Part shown: positions 4,720-7,816 of the stretch, one piece after another
Numbering within the stretch: the first letter of the stretch is position 1
How the letters are laid out: every line of letters begins with the position of its first letter
Source of the DNA: Treponema sp. UBA3819
GTDB lineage: Bacteria > Spirochaetota > Spirochaetia > Treponematales > Treponemataceae
Length of the DNA: 7,816 bases
Reading direction: 5' to 3'
NCBI GenBank assembly: GCA_002369025.1
Contig: DFDV01000130.1
Span: forward strand, 1 to 7,816
Position numbers and translations under genes: made by a program
Notes under the pieces: model-generated
What the model was told of the DNA's origin: nothing
Database searches by the model: none
Seen by the model: the letters and a program-made list of their open reading frames with translations, nothing else

Positions 4720-5157
4720 ATGGATAAACAATACATAACTGATATACTCCTTTCTGAAGGGGTTACAAAAGAAGAAATCGACTCAATCAATCTTGATTCA
4801 ATTCTTACACTCGTAGAAAATGCAAGCAGTTTAGACAATCTGTGTGAAAATCTAAAAAAAGAGTATCCTGACTTTGACGAAAATAATTTCAGAAATCTCA
4901 TTACATCAAGAACAAAGAAAGAAGAAGAAATTGAAGACCTGTCCGATGATGATTTAGAGGCAGTCGCTGGTGGCAGTAACTGGGCAAGCAAGAATAAGAA
5001 CATGCTTATCCTTATAGGACTTGTCGCTACCGCCTGTGTTGCTGCACCCTTTGTAAAAAAGGGAATCGATAAACTGCATAATATGCAGGAAACCGCTAAA
5101 ATAAAAAAATATGAAGAAGAAATTAACGCCTTAAACAAGCAATTGGGATATTCTTAA
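4720..5157 (+). CDS. Nif11-like double-glycine leader protein, orphan RiPP/bacteriocin-type precursor
   Basis: A 145-residue protein of two parts. Residues 1-85 resemble a long Nif11/NHLP-type leader: acidic, helical (LDSILTLVENASSLDNLCEN), closing with LSDDDLEAVAGG. GG is at 84-85, the site cut by C39 peptidase-ABC exporters. Residues 86-145 are the putative core: SNWASKNKN, a hydrophobic helix (95-112, MLILIGLVATACVAAPFV), then a charged coiled-coil-like tail (KIKKYEEEINALNKQLGYS). With one Cys, lanthionine rings are unlikely. The core looks more like an unmodified, membrane-active or membrane-anchored peptide. AGGAG lies seven bases before the ATG. It stands alone after the groES terminator, with no maturation, immunity or export gene in the window. 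The leader assignment rests on the motif. The function is unknown. Confidence 0.8.
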   Translation: MDKQYITDILLSEGVTKEEIDSINLDSILTLVENASSLDNLCENLKKEYPDFDENNFRNLITSRTKKEEEIEDLSDDDLEAVAGGSNWASKNKNMLILIGLVATACVAAPFVKKGIDKLHNMQETAKIKKYEEEINALNKQLGYS

Positions 5158-5177
5158 ACCTGAGTGAACAAAGGACA

Positions 5178-5282
5178 ATGGAAAAATTGTGTATAAAGAA
5201 TAATTCAGCAAGTGAATTTAATGAAGCAGCAGGCATACTGAATTTGCCGGAAATGCAGATTCTCTTTACCTGTTCATTGTAA
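5178..5282 (+). CDS. Possible 34-residue small protein downstream of the double-glycine-leader gene
   Basis: ATG at 5178, 34 codons, TAA at 5280-5282. It starts MEKLCIKNNSASEFNEAAGI and continues LNLPEMQILFTCSL. AAAGGA sits only two bases before the ATG, which is closer than usual. It lies 20 bp after the preceding stop, in the same direction, and its last 17 bp overlap the 3' end of the convergent TPR lipoprotein gene. The sequence has plausible composition, but a random ORF of this length is not rare. It could be a small partner peptide, a gene remnant or chance. Confidence 0.25.
   Translation: MEKLCIKNNSASEFNEAAGILNLPEMQILFTCSL
5202..5218. terminator. Weak AT-rich hairpin between convergent genes
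   Basis: AATTCA-GCAAG-TGAATT, a 6-bp inverted repeat. On the minus strand it is followed by ATTCTTTATAC. It is the only hairpin I see between the double-glycine-leader gene and the TPR gene, and it would be a poor terminator for either. Confidence 0.25.
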
Positions 5283-7197
5283 TTTCAATCTGCCTGCGCA
5301 AAAGGCGGGCATCTGCATGTATCGGATTTAAGGAAAGACAATACTCAAGTGAAAGCAGGGCTCCCTTTTCGTCTTTCAAATCATTCTGAATAACTGCACT
5401 GCGATAGAGAATATCGGCTTTTTCCAGCGGCTCCCGGGTCCGGCCTGCAGCAAGGCCATAGAGGGCAAGGGCATTCTTTTTGTCACCCGTACTGCTGTAG
5501 ACCATGGCAAGATTACATGCCGTCACTGGTGAAGCAAGCGGCGACATAGTCACGATGGGAGCTGTCTCAGAAGTGCGGTGCAAGCCACCAGTTTCAAAGA
5601 GTACATATTCGTAAAGACGGCGGGCTGCCGTAATATTTCCATCAAGCAGGGTAAAATAGGCGGCTGTTTCCCCCTCCCAAATCTCCATGCTGTTCACATC
5701 TTTTGCCGCACGGTCACCAAAGGTTCCCCTCATCACTTCCGGTGGAATCAAATTTTTTGCCACAGGACGCTCGCCGCCAAATACATCAATCAGCACTTTC
5801 TGCGTCACAGGCTCCTCGTTTTTCAGACTGTAGCGGGCATCAAGGTATTTCGTAAAAAGATTGCGGGCATCTTCATTCTTTCCGTTTGCAAGAAGCTCAT
5901 GGACAGCCAGCTGAACCAGTTTTGGAGGATACAGACTTCGTCCAAGCTCGTTTGCCTCAAGCATCTGCCAGACATAGGCCAGTTTTGCAGTCTGGGTCAA
6001 ATCAGGATTATCCCTAAAATGCAAGAGACACTGGGCCACAAGCAGATCTTCATCCACTTCCCCGCCATCCGTCTTCTGCTGCTTTATCGCGCTCTCCATG
6101 CGAAACAATGCGTCGCTCACAAGAATCCGGGGACGCTCATCATAAGCCCGCATAGAATGAGTTCTGAATTCTGTCATACGCAGGGATTTTTCCAGTTCCG
6201 TCATTTCCGGCTGAAGCGTATTCTCATAGGCAAAGCGGCCGTAAGTCACCAGTCCCGGAACATAATCAGCATTATTGGTCACTACGTCAAAAATCAAATC
6301 ATAGGCCCGCTTATAGTTTCCCCGGTTCTGTTCCCAGAGGGCACTGTTCACTTTTACCGCAGGGGAAACATCAGCAGATTTTTCTCCCTTGTACTGCAGT
6401 ACGATTTTACGGGAGGCTTCTGCACTGTCCCTGTCATTCAGCATGACATAGGCATCGCTTGCAAGTTCTGCGGCGGCAGGCAAAAGCACTTCGCTCCTCA
6501 CCTTGCTCAGATTATCCAGACAGATGTCATAATTTTCTGCATCATACTGCACATAAGCCCAGAAAAGCATTTCTGCCATGGAACGGGTAGTTTTTTCCGC
6601 CTGATATTGAGGATGCACATCCTGTAAGGCCGCCGCCGTCTGGTAATCACCTGCCAGAAGACAAAGAAGCGCACTGTTCATAAGCCAGCGGGTATTTCCC
6701 GTACCCACAAAGGCATCATAATAGACAGCCGCAAGATCAGAAGAATAGAAGGAATTTGTCTTTGCCGCTTCCGCTACCTTGCGTAGCACTGCCTCAGAAT
6801 AGAGAGAACCATAGCGGCTGCCTGCAAGAGAACGGCTTATATCTACAGCGTCGTCAAATCGCCCCTCACGAAGCATAAATCGGGCATAAACCGCAGTTAT
6901 TTCCTGATTATCCGGCAGAGCTTTTAAGGCATTTTGCAGCGTCCTTTCTGCCAGAGTCTTTTCTCCCAGTGTCATGTAGCGGCGGTAAATACCCAGTCGG
7001 GCAAAGGCACTGAAAGCATTCTTTTCCGCTTTTTTCAGAGTCGAAAGAGCATCAGATGCCTGCCCCTGACGGATAAAGGCATCCACACTCTCTAATTGCG
7101 ATAAAAAAGACTGATTTTCTGATTTTGAGCACGAAAAGAAAAGCCCCGCACAGAGCAGAGAAAGAGCAAGCACTACACCTTTTCTTTTCGTCATCAT
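5266..7197 (-). CDS. TPR-repeat lipoprotein, likely periplasmic or membrane-anchored
   Basis: A 643-residue exported protein. The N-terminus (MMTKRKGVVLALSLLCAGLF, then FSCS) is a lipoprotein signal peptide, and lipidation is predicted at C23. The rest is helical repeats of TPR type. An N-terminal set runs from ~36 to 125 (LGEKTLAERTLQNALKALPD, REGRFDDAVDISRSLAG). A middle solenoid lacks clear consensus. A clear C-terminal pair lies in the last ~85 residues (ACNLAMVYSSTGDKKNALAL, DEKGALLSLEYCLSLNPIHA). No enzymatic domain is visible, so a scaffold role in the cell envelope is inferred. The start lies three bases after the nusB stop with no clear Shine-Dalgarno, suggesting translational coupling. 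ATG at 7194 is an alternative. It is the last gene of the operon. Confidence 0.85.
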   Translation of the reverse strand: MMTKRKGVVLALSLLCAGLFFSCSKSENQSFLSQLESVDAFIRQGQASDALSTLKKAEKNAFSAFARLGIYRRYMTLGEKTLAERTLQNALKALPDNQEITAVYARFMLREGRFDDAVDISRSLAGSRYGSLYSEAVLRKVAEAAKTNSFYSSDLAAVYYDAFVGTGNTRWLMNSALLCLLAGDYQTAAALQDVHPQYQAEKTTRSMAEMLFWAYVQYDAENYDICLDNLSKVRSEVLLPAAAELASDAYVMLNDRDSAEASRKIVLQYKGEKSADVSPAVKVNSALWEQNRGNYKRAYDLIFDVVTNNADYVPGLVTYGRFAYENTLQPEMTELEKSLRMTEFRTHSMRAYDERPRILVSDALFRMESAIKQQKTDGGEVDEDLLVAQCLLHFRDNPDLTQTAKLAYVWQMLEANELGRSLYPPKLVQLAVHELLANGKNEDARNLFTKYLDARYSLKNEEPVTQKVLIDVFGGERPVAKNLIPPEVMRGTFGDRAAKDVNSMEIWEGETAAYFTLLDGNITAARRLYEYVLFETGGLHRTSETAPIVTMSPLASPVTACNLAMVYSSTGDKKNALALYGLAAGRTREPLEKADILYRSAVIQNDLKDEKGALLSLEYCLSLNPIHADARLLRRQIEITMNR

Positions 7198-7200
7198 AGG

Positions 7201-7614
7201 CTAATTCAATGTTTTTTTAATGGTATCCAGAACTGCATTTATGAATTTAAAAGCTTCATCCTGACCATATTCCTTTGCAATACCTACAGCCTCATCAATA
7301 ACGATTGAAGTCGGAATATCCTTCTGGTAGAGCAATGAATATACGCTCATGCGCAGAATAGCCAGGGAAACCTTGTTCACACGGTCAAACTCCCAGCCGT
7401 TCAGGTGCTTTGCAATTAATTCATCAATTTCAGCTTTATGCTCCACAGTACCGGCAATCAGCATGCGGGCAAAGGCACCGCTTTCTTCATCGATTGCCTC
7501 ACCCTTGTCGCTTTCTGCCCAGGTCAGTTTCAGAACATCTTCAAGCGGATTTCCGCCAATCTCCATGGAGTAGAGCCCCTGAAAAGCCAGGATTCTTCCC
7601 TTTCGTCGTGACAT
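7201..7614 (-). CDS. nusB: Transcription antitermination protein NusB
   Basis: A 137-residue all-helical RNA-binding protein that with NusE (S10) binds boxA and supports antitermination on rRNA operons. Family features in order: the basic N-terminus MSRRKGRILAFQGLYSMEI, the central ...LNGWEFDRVNKVSLAILRMS with VYSLLYQKDIPTSIVIDEAV, and the C-terminal IAKEYGQDEAFKFINAVLDT. The WEFDRV...ILRM, IDEAV.IAK.YG and FINAVLD blocks are diagnostic and at the usual positions, and the length is typical. It starts four bases after the stop of the upstream gene and ends three bases before the TPR lipoprotein, so the three form one transcription unit. The ribosome binding site is weak, consistent with coupling. 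Confidence 0.96.
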   Translation of the reverse strand: MSRRKGRILAFQGLYSMEIGGNPLEDVLKLTWAESDKGEAIDEESGAFARMLIAGTVEHKAEIDELIAKHLNGWEFDRVNKVSLAILRMSVYSLLYQKDIPTSIVIDEAVGIAKEYGQDEAFKFINAVLDTIKKTLN

Positions 7615-7618
7615 ACGC

Positions 7619-7816
7619 TTACCAGTTCAGCAGTTTGTTAAGTGCATCACCAGTCTTCTTGCGGTCCACGTTCTGGGGTGTATCCAAAGATTTAGTGATA
7701 TCCTGAATTGCAGTCATAAGGAACTGGCTCTGCTTCTGCTGTGTCAGATTAGACTTAATGTAATCGTATACAGTAATTGTCGTTTCCGGCTGAACTACAT
7801 CGCTCAAGCCCAGCAT
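7619..7816 (-). CDS. C-terminal end of an unidentified protein upstream of nusB (runs off the window)
   Basis: The last ~66 codons of a gene that begins outside the window. It reads MLGLSDVVQPETTITVYDYI, then SNLTQQKQSQFLMTAIQDIT, and ends DALNKLLNW with TAA at 7619-7621. The first Met in view is probably internal, since the frame is open to the edge. The helical C-terminus with a short Gln/Lys-rich stretch would fit the tail of a parvulin-type peptidyl-prolyl isomerase or another envelope protein, but nothing here is diagnostic. It sits four bases ahead of nusB, so they are co-transcribed. Confidence 0.7.
   Translation of the reverse strand: MLGLSDVVQPETTITVYDYIKSNLTQQKQSQFLMTAIQDITKSLDTPQNVDRKKTGDALNKLLNW

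Noticed and set aside
4716..5138. 140-codon frame antisense to the double-glycine-leader gene
   Set aside because: Ser/Phe-rich complement of an acidic, helical protein; no ribosome binding site. The plus-strand gene has AGGAG and a recognisable leader motif.
5578..6627. 349-codon open frame on the plus strand
   Set aside because: It lies fully inside the TPR lipoprotein gene in antisense, has no domain-like features and is rich in His, Ile, Cys and Phe as expected from the complement. It is a shadow frame.

Overview
The window looks like chromosomal DNA of a host-associated spirochaete, most likely a Treponema of the gut or rumen type. The evidence is family-level only: a ~410-residue PPi-type phosphofructokinase, a short RpoD-like sigma factor next to groES, lipoproteins with the loose spirochaetal lipobox, and a NusB/TPR-lipoprotein operon. 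No rRNA, tRNA, CRISPR array, transposase or phage gene is visible. Base composition looks even throughout.

Layout. Positions 1-262 (minus) hold the N-terminus of NADP-type glutamate dehydrogenase (gdhA). Its promoter and a strong leader hairpin lie at 284-391. Positions 433-1602 (minus) hold a lipoprotein of unknown function whose reading frame shifts at ~1161 and shifts back at ~930. Positions 1705-2943 (minus) are pfp, with a strong terminator in which the lipoprotein promoter appears to be embedded. Positions 2944-3171 hold the pfp promoter, two palindromes and the terminator of the sigma gene. Positions 3190-4032 (minus) encode a 280-residue sigma-70 family factor. The 319-bp divergent region 4033-4351 carries a consensus-perfect sigma-54 promoter facing the sigma gene, a 19-bp palindrome at enhancer distance, and a sigma-70-like promoter plus an 11-bp direct repeat facing groES. 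groES (4352-4624, plus) ends in a clear terminator and has no groEL partner here. Positions 4720-5157 (plus) encode a small protein with a Nif11-like leader ending in a double-glycine site, followed by a 60-residue segment with one hydrophobic helix. A possible 34-codon ORF follows it. Positions 5266-7816 (minus) look like one operon: the 3' end of an unidentified gene, nusB, and a 643-residue TPR lipoprotein.

How it fits together. Most genes are housekeeping: PPi-linked glycolysis, ammonia assimilation, antitermination and chaperonin. Two items stand out. The first is a sigma-factor gene that appears to be under sigma-54 control, which implies an RpoN-to-sigma cascade formally like the Borrelia RpoN-RpoS pathway. 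The second is an orphan double-glycine-leader peptide gene, resembling RiPP or bacteriocin precursors, with no maturation or export gene in the window. The leader hairpin of gdhA and the compensating frameshift pair in the lipoprotein also deserve checking.
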